The position numbers and the translations under genes are program-made. Below the pieces are notes generated by a model. It did no database searches, had not been told where the DNA came from, and saw only the letters and a program-made list of their open reading frames with translations. Shown here piece after piece: positions 1 through 7,981 of a stretch of 9,570 bases of DNA (position 1 is its first letter; every line of letters begins with the position of its first letter). Origin of the DNA: Crocinitomicaceae bacterium (GTDB taxonomy: Bacteria > Bacteroidota > Bacteroidia > Flavobacteriales_D > Crocinitomicaceae). The stretch lies in NCBI GenBank assembly GCA_003512365.1, contig DORI01000116.1:1-9570 (forward strand). The letters are read 5' to 3'.

Positions 1-1030
1 TTATTTCCTTTTTAATTTCATCAATCGCAAGTTCTCGTTGATCTACTCCAACCTCAGTAGCAATGATGAATACACCAGTATCTTTAAGCTCTTGAATCAT
101 GCAGCCGATGCCGTAAGTGTAACCTTTGTCTTCCCTTATGTTTTTCATTAACCTACTTCCAAAATAATCTCCTAGAATGGTACACAAGATTGTAAAGCCA
201 ATAAAATCAGGGTGATGCTTGTTGATACAAATTTTCCCAATTCGAATTGCCGTTTGAAGCGCATTTTTTCTTGGTAGGTGAAGTCTAATTTTCTTATTTT
301 CGAATTTATTGATATTTGTTTTTCTCCGGAGCGCACAAATTGGTTTTACCAAGGATAGAATTTGGCTAAATTGCGATTCATTTATTGCGCTGATTACATG
401 AATTCTCGACAATCCTTGGAGGAAATTAGTGCTAAAGAAGTTTTCAATTTTTTCAGCAGAAATCTTATTGAAATCTTGCGTTTTTGTTAACCTGCTCAAT
501 CTTGTGCCGTCGAAAACGAGCTTTTGAAAATTTCGCTGAGCAAGTACGCCTACTCGCTCAAGATTTATATCGAATTTTTGTTTTTTTTCGTCTAAAATTA
601 GCTTCAATTCTCTTTCAAGACACCCCATATTGTTTAATGCCTCGATGAATGTAGTTAGTACATTTACAAGATTCTCTTTTAAAGCATATAAATGAACAAT
701 GCAATGATAATGTGTTACTTCAACATCAAAATAGGCACCGTAAAAATCTAATTTTTCATGAATATTTTGTGACGAAAGCTTTTCATTTCCAGTAAGAAGC
801 ATTGCTGCAGTTATAGATGCTACAACTGGTTGCGTATACACACTTCCAGCATCGAAATACAAGTCAATTCTCGAAGTTTCATTAGGAACATTATTGAGCC
901 AAAAAGCATTACAAAATTTACTCAATTTTATCACCTTTGGGGATTCAAATTTTATGTGATAGTTCTCACTTATTTTCGGGGGTGTTTTCCGATCTTTTAC
1001 GTTTGCTAAACCGCTAATTTTTTCTATCAT
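1..1030 (-). CDS. M16-family peptidase-like protein, non-catalytic partner subunit (C-terminus cut off by window edge)
   Basis: The reading frame is open from ATG (1030-1028) to the left edge, giving 343 residues without a stop; M16B subunits usually run a little over 400. The N-terminal half follows the M16 fold, but the zinc motif HxxEH is missing: its expected place holds 'AAMLLTGN' (about residues 75-82). The C-terminal half keeps the family's substrate-binding segment 'SRLMKNIREDKGYTYGI', with R299 and Y306 as the likely Arg/Tyr pair. No signal peptide or membrane segment is seen, so it is probably cytoplasmic. The gene starts 4 bp after the stop of the catalytic M16 gene, with 'TTAGGAAG' just before the ATG, so the two are surely co-transcribed. 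From family knowledge, such subunits pair with an HxxEH partner to form a closed peptidase chamber. The substrate is unknown. Confidence 0.88.
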   Translation of the reverse strand, partial: MIEKISGLANVKDRKTPPKISENYHIKFESPKVIKLSKFCNAFWLNNVPNETSRIDLYFDAGSVYTQPVVASITAAMLLTGNEKLSSQNIHEKLDFYGAYFDVEVTHYHCIVHLYALKENLVNVLTTFIEALNNMGCLERELKLILDEKKQKFDINLERVGVLAQRNFQKLVFDGTRLSRLTKTQDFNKISAEKIENFFSTNFLQGLSRIHVISAINESQFSQILSLVKPICALRRKTNINKFENKKIRLHLPRKNALQTAIRIGKICINKHHPDFIGFTILCTILGDYFGSRLMKNIREDKGYTYGIGCMIQELKDTGVFIIATEVGVDQRELAIDEIKKEI

Positions 1031-1034
1031 CTTC

Positions 1035-2270
1035 CTAAGATTTGTTTATTCGCAACATGGAACAATTCGTCTTTTTTAAACATTTTTTTGCAAAGGAAAG
1101 GACATGTTTTGTTTGAATTTGGTCATAAATTCCGAATTCCTCATTAATACCGTTTGCATCACCTAAAAGTTCAAAATAACTTAAATTCATGGCTCTATTC
1201 AGTAATCCCTGTTCTTGAAAAGCTTTTGACGTTTTTAGTTTGTTTTTTACGGATTTTAATTCGTTTTGTGTTATCCCAATTTCGAGAAATTCCGATACTG
1301 TTGACCAAAAATTACGTTCAAATTTTTCGAAAGATGTTCCATCTGAAAGTTTACCAGATATTACAAATAATCCGGCATCCATTGAACCGAGAATATAACA
1401 TGAAATTTCATTTACCAATTGAAGCTCTTGCTGCAGTCTTATGTACAGTAATGATGATTTCTCTCTACCAAGAATATCACTAAGAATGTCAGCTAAATAA
1501 TAATCAGGATTTTTACGTTCAGGCATTTTAAACGCAAAATAGAAAGCATTCGCGGGAACATTTCGTATTATATTTTTTTCTCTAAAAACTGTTTGCTTTG
1601 GCTCAGATTTGAGAATTCTAGGTATTTTTTTTCCTGAAGGAATGGCTCCAAACCAATACGTAACCTTCTCTTTTATTTCTTCAAGACTAAAATTTCCGGC
1701 AATACATAAAATGGCGTTCGAAGGGCAATAATGAGCTTTAAAAAATGCCTTAACATCATCCATTGTCGCATCTTCAATATGCGCAATGTTTTTGCCAATG
1801 GTTGCCCATTTGTATGGGTGTATCGTGTAAGCTAATGGCCGAAGTTCGAGCCAAACATCACCGTACGGCTGATTCAAATAGCGTTGTTTAAATTCTTCTA
1901 TTACTACGCTTCTTTGTACCTCTAAACTCTTTGAAGTTAAAGCTAAAGATAACATTCTGTCGCTTTCTAGCCACAAGGCTGTGTCTATGTTTTGAGCGGG
2001 TAAGACATCGTAATAATTTGTAATATCGTTACTTGTAAAAGCATTATTTTCACCACCCGCTTTTTGCAACTCAGTGTCAAAGTCCGGAATATTTACAGAA
2101 CCACCGAACATTAGGTGTTCAAATAGGTGAGCGAAACCTGTTTTTGTTTCTTCCTCATCTCTTGCTCCAACGTCGTAAAGTACATTTACAACTGCCATTG
2201 GAGTAGTTGAATCTGGGTGAAAAATAACTTTTAACCCATTCGGTAATTCGAAGCGTTCAAACTTAATCAT
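1035..2270 (-). CDS. M16-family zinc metallopeptidase, catalytic subunit
   Basis: This 411-residue protein has a normal length for a bacterial M16B (mitochondrial-processing-peptidase-like) subunit. The inverted zinc motif is intact as H48-L-F-E51-H52 in 'GFAHLFEHLMFGG': H48 and H52 bind zinc and E51 is the general base. The third ligand is probably E125 or E126 in 'VVIEEF', a spacing close to the family's usual ~75 residues. The C-terminal half has the fold, but the Arg/Tyr substrate-binding pair is lost: the aligned segment 'LQQELQLVN' has Q280 and N287 where active single-chain relatives have R and Y. The N-terminus ('FERFELPNGLKVIFHPD') begins directly with the first strand of the domain and has no signal peptide, so the enzyme is likely cytoplasmic. 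The ATG overlaps the upstream flavoprotein stop as ATGA, which suggests translational coupling. It probably cleaves peptides together with the downstream partner subunit; the substrate cannot be told from sequence. Confidence 0.93.
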   Translation of the reverse strand: MIKFERFELPNGLKVIFHPDSTTPMAVVNVLYDVGARDEEETKTGFAHLFEHLMFGGSVNIPDFDTELQKAGGENNAFTSNDITNYYDVLPAQNIDTALWLESDRMLSLALTSKSLEVQRSVVIEEFKQRYLNQPYGDVWLELRPLAYTIHPYKWATIGKNIAHIEDATMDDVKAFFKAHYCPSNAILCIAGNFSLEEIKEKVTYWFGAIPSGKKIPRILKSEPKQTVFREKNIIRNVPANAFYFAFKMPERKNPDYYLADILSDILGREKSSLLYIRLQQELQLVNEISCYILGSMDAGLFVISGKLSDGTSFEKFERNFWSTVSEFLEIGITQNELKSVKNKLKTSKAFQEQGLLNRAMNLSYFELLGDANGINEEFGIYDQIQTKHVLSFAKKCLKKTNCSMLRINKS

Positions 2271-3223
2271 ACAAAGGTAAATTTAGCGCAATTTTGTTCT
2301 TTTCGTGCGATTTCAAATTCGTGAATGATTTCTTGAAGTACGTCTGCAGCAGGTTTTATTTCATTTATTAGACTGGAAATCTGTCCGATCTCAAGTTCAC
2401 CATCAACAAGGTTTCCTTCAAACATTCCTTTTTTTGCTCTTCCTTTACCTAATAATTCTTTTAATTCATTGATGGAAGCGTCATTTTTATATGCCTCTTG
2501 AACTTTTTCAAAAAACTCATTTTTCAAAAGCCGAACAGGTGTTAGTTCTTTAAGTGTTAAAAGGGTATCGCCTTCAATAGATTCTACCACATAGTCTTTG
2601 AAATTTTGATGTGCACTAGATTCCGGAGTAGCCACAAAACGACTTCCAATTTGAACGCCGTCTGCTCCCAAATTCATGGCGGCAAGCATTCCACGACCCG
2701 TACCGATTCCACCTGCAGCAATTAAAGGTATTGAGATTTCCTTTGCTACTTTAGGAATCAAACACATGGTTGTAGTTTCGTCTCTTCCGTTATGGCCACC
2801 AGCTTCAAAACCCTCTGCCACAATAGCGTCTACCCCTGCTTCTTGTGCCTTTAGTGCAAATTTTACACTCGAAACAACATGTACCACTGTTATTCGTTCT
2901 TTTTTAAGAATTGATGTCCACGTTTTTGGGTTTCCGGCCGATGTAAAAACAATTGGTACCTTATACTTGATTATTGTTTCAATATGCTTGTCAATATCTG
3001 GGTAGAGCATGGGAAGATTTACAGCAAATGGTTTATATGTAGCTTGTTTGCACTTGACAATATGTTCTTCTAAAATATTTGGATACATTGAACCTGAGCC
3101 AATTATCCCCAGACCACCAGCGTTGGAAACTGCAGAAGCAAGTTCCCATCCCGAGCACCAAATCATGCCGGCTTGAATAATTGGAAATGGAATGTTAAAA
3201 AGTTCAACTATTCTGTTTTTCAT
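2267..3223 (-). CDS. FMN-dependent oxidoreductase of the nitronate monooxygenase / FabK (enoyl-ACP reductase II) family
   Basis: This is a 318-residue TIM-barrel flavoprotein. The start 'MKNRIVELFNIPFPIIQAGM' and 'AVSNAGGLGIIGSGS' (residues 31-45) match the FMN-site region of the family. 'AEGFEAGGHNG' (136-146) carries the conserved active-site histidine H144, and 'AAGGIGTGRGM...GADGVQIGSRF' (169-196) is the FMN phosphate-binding part. From memory, the whole chain reads closer to pneumococcal FabK than to fungal or Pseudomonas nitronate monooxygenases, including length and histidine position. It could therefore reduce enoyl-ACP in fatty acid synthesis or oxidise alkyl nitronates; sequence alone does not decide. 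It is first in a minus-strand unit, its TGA overlapping the ATG of the M16 peptidase gene. Its own ATG faces the divergent 3224-3315 promoter region. Confidence 0.88.
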   Translation of the reverse strand: MKNRIVELFNIPFPIIQAGMIWCSGWELASAVSNAGGLGIIGSGSMYPNILEEHIVKCKQATYKPFAVNLPMLYPDIDKHIETIIKYKVPIVFTSAGNPKTWTSILKKERITVVHVVSSVKFALKAQEAGVDAIVAEGFEAGGHNGRDETTTMCLIPKVAKEISIPLIAAGGIGTGRGMLAAMNLGADGVQIGSRFVATPESSAHQNFKDYVVESIEGDTLLTLKELTPVRLLKNEFFEKVQEAYKNDASINELKELLGKGRAKKGMFEGNLVDGELEIGQISSLINEIKPAADVLQEIIHEFEIARKEQNCAKFTFV

Positions 3224-3315
3224 AACCTATTTTGTTTTTAAAATTAAGTAAATATTTACTAAAATTGATTTTCTAAAAACAGTATTTTTTAGTATTTTCG
3301 TAGAAATTTGAGGAA
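3224..3315. promoter_or_regulatory. Divergent intergenic region, likely promoters for both flanking operons
   Basis: This 92-bp, very AT-rich gap lies between the outward-facing starts at 3223 (minus) and 3316 (plus). It is the only place in the window where promoters for the flavoprotein-M16 unit and the secreted-protein unit would be expected. Matches to the Bacteroidota -7 box (TAnnTTTG) are imperfect: TATTTTCG at 3293-3300 on the plus strand and TAATTTTA at 3246-3239 on the minus strand, each one base off. Neither has a well-spaced TTTG box, so exact promoter calls are not made. 'GAGGAA' sits directly before the plus-strand ATG at 3316. A perfect palindrome lies near the middle. Confidence 0.5.
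3247..3260. repeat. Perfect 14-bp palindrome (AGTAAATATTTACT), possible operator
   Basis: The sequence equals its own reverse complement over all 14 bases; the flanking bases (A on both sides) do not extend it. It sits roughly 24 bp upstream of the minus-strand start and 55 bp upstream of the plus-strand start, a position suited to a dimeric repressor or activator acting on both units. The palindrome is directly visible; the regulatory role is inference, since AT-rich DNA produces short palindromes by chance. Confidence 0.4.
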
Positions 3316-6300
3316 ATGTTTTTTTACCGTTCTGTGTTTTTGATATCCCTATTTTTTTCATTTAATTTCACATTATCGCAGGATTTAAATCAACTTAATA
3401 AGAAATCACATGAGGATCATGTATTGATTGAGAATAAAGGTCAATGGCCAAGCCCTGTCCTATTCAAATCAAAAATATCTTTTGGAAATATTTGGGTTCA
3501 ACAACATAAAATACTTTTTCATCTACAGGATTTTTCGAGGTTGTTTGAATTACATCAAAAACCCGAAGATTCAGAAGAAACTATTTTTGGAAAACAAACA
3601 TTGGTTCACCTCAACTTTCCCTCTTCAAACGAAGTAACAAGAATTGAAAAACACATTCGTTCTGAGGCATATTTCAATTACTTTATTGGAAATGATTCGT
3701 CCAAATGGGCCAGTGATGTTCATGGTTACTCAGAAATAACCATGAATGAATTTTATAAGGGAATAGATTTAAAATTGATTTCACAACACGAAGGATTTAA
3801 GTACGAATTTCACCTTAAACCTAAAACAGATCCAAATTTGATATTTTTTAATTATGGAGGAGTAAAAAATGTAAAAGTTTCAAGGAATGGAAATCTAATA
3901 ATTGAAACCGAACTCGGGAAAATCGTTGAACAAAAGCCATTTTCCTATCAAATTATCAATGGTAAAATTAAAGAGGTTACAAATACATTTGTAATTAGAG
4001 ATAACCAAGTATCATTTAAATTAGGCAAATATGATCTTACCAAAGAACTAATTATTGATCCAATTTTAGTTTTTGCTACGTATAGCGGTTCTGTTACAGA
4101 TAATTTCGGTATGACCGCTACTTATGGCTATGATGGAACTGCCTTTTCGGCAGGTACAATTTATGGAAATCAATATCCTACTCCAGATCCGTTGGCATGG
4201 AACGTAAATTCAAATATTACAATTCCAAGTACAAATGTAGCCACAACAGATGCCTTCATCTCAAAGTATTCAGCGGATGGATCATCCATGTTATGGACGA
4301 CATTCATCGGAGGGGGTGACAATACCCAAGGAACTGAAACGGCTCATTCCTTAATTTGTGATCAAAGCAACAATATCTACTTGTATGGGGTGACCTCTTC
4401 ATTGGATTTCCCTGTCCAAGGTGGATTTCAGACAGTTCATAATGGTGGGTCTAATTTAACTGTTGCTTTCAATGGAACTAATTTTGGAACTGCTGGAACG
4501 GATATTTTTGTTGCTAAATTTAGTGCAAACGGCCAATCATTGCTTGGGTCAACCTATATTGGAGGATCTGCAAACGATGGAGTGAATTATAAAGTAACTT
4601 CTGGCTCTTATAATACTGTTGCAGCGTATGATTCTTTGTCTATGAATTACGGAGATCAATTTCGTGGTGAAATAATGTTGGATCAGGAAGGAAACTGCAT
4701 TGTTGCCTCTTGTACGAGGTCCAATAATTTTCCTGTAATGAATCCATTTCAATCTTCAAATGCCGGACAATTGGATGGTGTTATTTTCAAAATGTCCCCC
4801 AACTTAAACAACTTGATTTGGTCAAGTTATTTTGGTGGCTCAAATAATGATGCTTGTTATTCTGTAAAAGTTGATTCTAGTTCAAATATTATATTTGCCG
4901 GTGGAACTAGCTCCAATAATTTACCTTTTACTAGTGCTGGACTAAGTCCAATATATAATGGTGGTAAAACTGATGGGTTTGTCGTTAAAATTAATGCCTC
5001 CGGAACAACTGTTGTGAATGCCACTTACCTTGGAACAACCAATTATGACCAAGCTTTTTTTGTAGAGATAGATAGAAACGATAATGTTTTTGTTTTAGGT
5101 CAGTCCATTGGTGGTTCATTTCCTGTTATTAATGCAAATTTTGTAAATCCTGGTAGTAGCCAATTCATAATAAAACTTAATCCAACATTAAATCAAAATC
5201 TGAATTCTACTGTTTTTGGAAATGGGTCGCCGTCAATCAACATTTCCCCAGCTGCTTTTTTAGTTGATATATGCGGAAATATGTATGTATCAGGATGGGG
5301 AGCGAATATTCTGCAGGGAGTTCCACTATCTGGTATGCCCGTTACACAGGATGCTTTTCAACTAACACCTCCGAATGGGTTTGATTTTTATCTTTTAGTT
5401 ATTAAAAAAGATTTCGAAGACACACTATTTGCTTCCTATATCGGAGGGGCTTCTGCTTCAGAACACGTGGATGGAGGAACGTCTCGTTTTGATAAAAATG
5501 GAATTGTTTATCAATCCGTTTGCGGTGGATGTGGTGGTTTTTCTGATTTTCCAACCTCTTCAGGAGCGTGGTCATCACAAAATCTCAGTTCGAACTGTAA
5601 TAATTTGATTTTTAAATTTGATTTCCAATTAATTCCTCAAGCAGAATTTATCGTAGGTAATAATTTAGGTTGTGCTAGTTTTACTGTAGATTTTGAAAAT
5701 TTTTCTACTGATTCAGATTCTTATTTGTGGGATTTTGGTAATGGGGATACCTCTTCAACAATATTCAACCCAACCATAGTTTATGATTTGCCTGGAGTTT
5801 ATAATGTTAATTTATATGTAACCGATAGTATTTGCTTAGTAACAGATACTGCTCAAATAACAATTACCGTTTTGGAAGATATTCAATTGAGTACTTCAAA
5901 CGATGTGGAATTATGCTCTCCTGTGGAATTATCACTTGTTGCAAATAGTTTTGGAACTGCGTCTTACTTTATTTGGTCTTCATCTCCAGATTTTACGGAT
6001 ACATTGAATGCTTTTTTAATAGATTCAGTATTGAATATCACCCCTTCTGGACCGACAACATATTATGTACTTGCTGGTAATCCTGGTTGTTATAAGATTG
6101 ATAGCATAATTGTCGATTTTATTGGTTCTTCAGTGGTTTTAGAAGGAAATACTGAGCTTTGTTTAGGTGAGAACACCGTTTTGATTGCCACTAATTCAAA
6201 TCCGAATATTTCATTTAATTACACATGGCAACCCACCTCTATTATTGTTGGACCATTAACTCTGGATTCTGTACAAATTAATCCTCCAAATAGTCAATAT

Positions 6301-6897
6301 GTATATTTATCTGCTTCTTCTTCAAATGGATGTATTGTAAATGATTCTATTTTTGTCAATATTTCTTTTATCGACCCGTCATTGGTTTTAGCCAATGCTT
6401 CACCAAATATTACAACTGTAGGAAGCACGGTGACCTTATATGGTTCTCCTTCGGGGTTAGATTCCTATTTGTGGTCTCCTGCAAATGGGCTTTCAGATCC
6501 GACGATGCAGCAAACGAATGCGGTTGTGAATCAGAATACAATATATACACTTACAGTCACTGATGGAGCTTGTACACGATCAGATACTACAGAGGTTAAA
6601 ATATATGAAGTTATCTGTGAAGACCCTTATGTTTTCATTCCAAATGCGTTTTCCCCTAATGGAGATAATGAGAATGATGTCCTTTATGTTCGTGGAATTT
6701 GGATAGAGAAAATGATTTTCCGAATTTTTGATCGTTGGGGAGAATTAGTATTTGAATCCACTGACGTTGCGAATGGTTGGGATGGAACATTTAGAGGAAA
6801 AAAACTAGAGCCTGATGTGTATGACTTTTATTTGGATGTCACGTGTATTGGAGGATTAAAATCAATTACGAAAGGAAATGTAACATTAATGAAATAG
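3316..6897 (+). CDS. Large secreted SBBP beta-propeller / PKD protein with T9SS type B (gliding-motility-associated) C-terminal sorting domain
   Basis: The protein has 1193 residues. Residues 1-21 form a signal peptide ('FFYRSVFLISLFFSFNFTLS'), with likely cleavage before Q22. Residues ~36-250 match the N-terminal domain found in SBBP proteins ('LIENKGQWPSPVLFKSKI'). Residues ~250-770 hold about seven beta-propeller-type repeats, each marked by a strand ending like 'TTFIGGG', 'STYIGGS', 'SSYFGGS' or 'ASYIGGA' (near 255, 330, 414, 505, 571, 633 and 708). They close with the Cys-rich segment 'SVCGGCGGFSDFPTSSGAW'. Residues ~776-852 are a PKD domain ('YLWDFGNGDTSS'). Two or three Ig-like modules with paired cysteines follow (~855-1098). 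Residues ~1103-1193 are the type B sorting domain ('FIPNAFSPNGDNENDVL', 'FDRWGELVFES', 'WDGTFRGK', 'PDVYDFYLDV'). The protein should be exported by Sec and passed through T9SS to the surface or medium. Binding, adhesion or matrix roles are plausible, but no catalytic domain is seen. It begins a tight unit with the M42 peptidase and lipoprotein genes. Confidence 0.92.
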   Translation: MFFYRSVFLISLFFSFNFTLSQDLNQLNKKSHEDHVLIENKGQWPSPVLFKSKISFGNIWVQQHKILFHLQDFSRLFELHQKPEDSEETIFGKQTLVHLNFPSSNEVTRIEKHIRSEAYFNYFIGNDSSKWASDVHGYSEITMNEFYKGIDLKLISQHEGFKYEFHLKPKTDPNLIFFNYGGVKNVKVSRNGNLIIETELGKIVEQKPFSYQIINGKIKEVTNTFVIRDNQVSFKLGKYDLTKELIIDPILVFATYSGSVTDNFGMTATYGYDGTAFSAGTIYGNQYPTPDPLAWNVNSNITIPSTNVATTDAFISKYSADGSSMLWTTFIGGGDNTQGTETAHSLICDQSNNIYLYGVTSSLDFPVQGGFQTVHNGGSNLTVAFNGTNFGTAGTDIFVAKFSANGQSLLGSTYIGGSANDGVNYKVTSGSYNTVAAYDSLSMNYGDQFRGEIMLDQEGNCIVASCTRSNNFPVMNPFQSSNAGQLDGVIFKMSPNLNNLIWSSYFGGSNNDACYSVKVDSSSNIIFAGGTSSNNLPFTSAGLSPIYNGGKTDGFVVKINASGTTVVNATYLGTTNYDQAFFVEIDRNDNVFVLGQSIGGSFPVINANFVNPGSSQFIIKLNPTLNQNLNSTVFGNGSPSINISPAAFLVDICGNMYVSGWGANILQGVPLSGMPVTQDAFQLTPPNGFDFYLLVIKKDFEDTLFASYIGGASASEHVDGGTSRFDKNGIVYQSVCGGCGGFSDFPTSSGAWSSQNLSSNCNNLIFKFDFQLIPQAEFIVGNNLGCASFTVDFENFSTDSDSYLWDFGNGDTSSTIFNPTIVYDLPGVYNVNLYVTDSICLVTDTAQITITVLEDIQLSTSNDVELCSPVELSLVANSFGTASYFIWSSSPDFTDTLNAFLIDSVLNITPSGPTTYYVLAGNPGCYKIDSIIVDFIGSSVVLEGNTELCLGENTVLIATNSNPNISFNYTWQPTSIIVGPLTLDSVQINPPNSQYVYLSASSSNGCIVNDSIFVNISFIDPSLVLANASPNITTVGSTVTLYGSPSGLDSYLWSPANGLSDPTMQQTNAVVNQNTIYTLTVTDGACTRSDTTEVKIYEVICEDPYVFIPNAFSPNGDNENDVLYVRGIWIEKMIFRIFDRWGELVFESTDVANGWDGTFRGKKLEPDVYDFYLDVTCIGGLKSITKGNVTLMK

Positions 6898-6899
6898 CA

Positions 6900-7979
6900 A
6901 TGAAAAAAGTAATAACCCCTAAATCAGAGAAATTTTTAGAAAATTATCTTAATAATCCAAGTCCGACGGGATTTGAATCCGGAGGTCAAAAGTTATGGCT
7001 CGAGTACATTAAACCATATATAGACGATTATTTAGTAGATAATTACGGTTCTGTGGCTGGAATTGTAAATCCAGGTAAAGAATATCGAGTAGTGATTGAA
7101 GCACATGCCGATGAGATTTCTTGGTTTGTGCATTACATTACAAAAGATGGGTTTATTTATTTAAGACGAAACGGTGGTTCTGATCATATGATTGCTCCTT
7201 CGAAAAGAGTTCTAATTCATACCGAAAAAGGCCCGGTTAAAGCAGTATTTGGTTGGCCTGCAATTCATATGCGTCATACCAAGGAAGAAACGCCGAGTAT
7301 GAAAAATATATTCTTGGATTGCGGATGTTCTTCAAAAGAAGAGGTGGAAAAGCTAGGGATACATGTTGGATGTGTAGCTACATTTGAGGATGAATTCTTG
7401 ATTTTGAATAAAAACAAGTATGTAGGACGAGCGCTTGATAACCGCGTTGGAGGTTTTATGATTGCCGAAGTAGCACGTCTTCTAAAGGAAAGTAAAACTG
7501 AATTACCATATTCTTTATACATTGTAAATGCTGTTCAAGAAGAAATCGGTTTACGAGGTGCTGAAATGATTGCTCATCGAATAAAACCCGATGTTGCGTT
7601 AATCACGGATGTATGCCATGATACCGCGACTCCAATGGTTGATAAAATTGAAAATGGCGATCAGCAATCCGGAAAAGGTCCCGTACTAACTTACGGTCCT
7701 GCAGTTCAAAATAATTTTCTGAAACAAATCATAAAGGCTGCAGATAAAAATAAAATTCCTTTTCAACGCGCTGCGGTTTCTCGATCTACTGGCACCGACA
7801 CAGATGCTTTCGCTTATTCGAATGAGGGTGTAACAAGTGCGTTAATTTCATTGCCTCTTCGTTACATGCATACAACTGTTGAAATGGTTCAGAAAGACGA
7901 TGTTGAAAATTGTATCCGTTTGATTTTCGAAACCTTGAAAACGATAAAAGCTGGACAGGATTTTAGGTATTTGAAGTAA
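6900..7979 (+). CDS. M42-family metallo-aminopeptidase (glutamyl aminopeptidase / 'endoglucanase M' type)
   Basis: This 359-residue protein has a length typical of M42 (TET-type) aminopeptidases, which form large cytoplasmic complexes trimming peptide N-termini. All expected dinuclear-metal residues are visible: H69 and D71 in 'EAHADEIS', D180 in 'GRALDNRVGG', catalytic E214 and ligand E215 in 'VQEEIGLRG', D237 in 'ITDVCHD', and H324 in 'LRYMHTTVE'. The N-terminal 'NPSPTGFE' is the usual family opening. An in-frame ATG at 6843 would add 19 residues and overlap the upstream gene by about 55 bp. The ATG at 6900 is preferred because it starts the family N-terminus (MKKVITPKSEKF) and leaves a 2-bp gap. 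No signal peptide, so cytoplasmic. The stop is followed after 2 bp by the lipoprotein gene. Peptide specificity is not readable from sequence, and the old cellulase name for this family is misleading. Confidence 0.93.
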   Translation: MKKVITPKSEKFLENYLNNPSPTGFESGGQKLWLEYIKPYIDDYLVDNYGSVAGIVNPGKEYRVVIEAHADEISWFVHYITKDGFIYLRRNGGSDHMIAPSKRVLIHTEKGPVKAVFGWPAIHMRHTKEETPSMKNIFLDCGCSSKEEVEKLGIHVGCVATFEDEFLILNKNKYVGRALDNRVGGFMIAEVARLLKESKTELPYSLYIVNAVQEEIGLRGAEMIAHRIKPDVALITDVCHDTATPMVDKIENGDQQSGKGPVLTYGPAVQNNFLKQIIKAADKNKIPFQRAAVSRSTGTDTDAFAYSNEGVTSALISLPLRYMHTTVEMVQKDDVENCIRLIFETLKTIKAGQDFRYLK

Positions 7980-7981
7980 TA

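Noticed and set aside
581..588. Run of eight T (A8 on the coding strand) in the M16 partner gene as a possible phase-variation or slippage site
   Set aside because: Runs of this length are expected in AT-rich Glu/Lys codons (GAA AAA AAA), and the frame is intact on both sides.
1154..1483. 109-residue plus-strand open frame opposite the M16 catalytic gene
   Set aside because: It is a shadow frame antisense to a well-supported peptidase gene and has no family features.
2676..3005. 109-residue plus-strand open frame opposite the flavoprotein gene
   Set aside because: Antisense shadow of the conserved FMN-binding region; low-complexity Pro/Ser composition and no motif.
3293..3300. TATTTTCG as a definite Bacteroidota -7 promoter box
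   Set aside because: One mismatch to TAnnTTTG, and the nearest upstream TTG is about 25 bases away, longer than the usual spacing; kept only as a weak candidate.
4549..4752. 67-residue minus-strand frame inside the secreted protein gene
   Set aside because: Antisense shadow of the beta-propeller repeats with no start context or homology signal.
6843..6899. Upstream in-frame ATG that would extend the M42 peptidase by 19 residues
   Set aside because: It would overlap the end of the secreted protein gene, and the added residues do not fit the family N-terminus; ATG at 6900 does.
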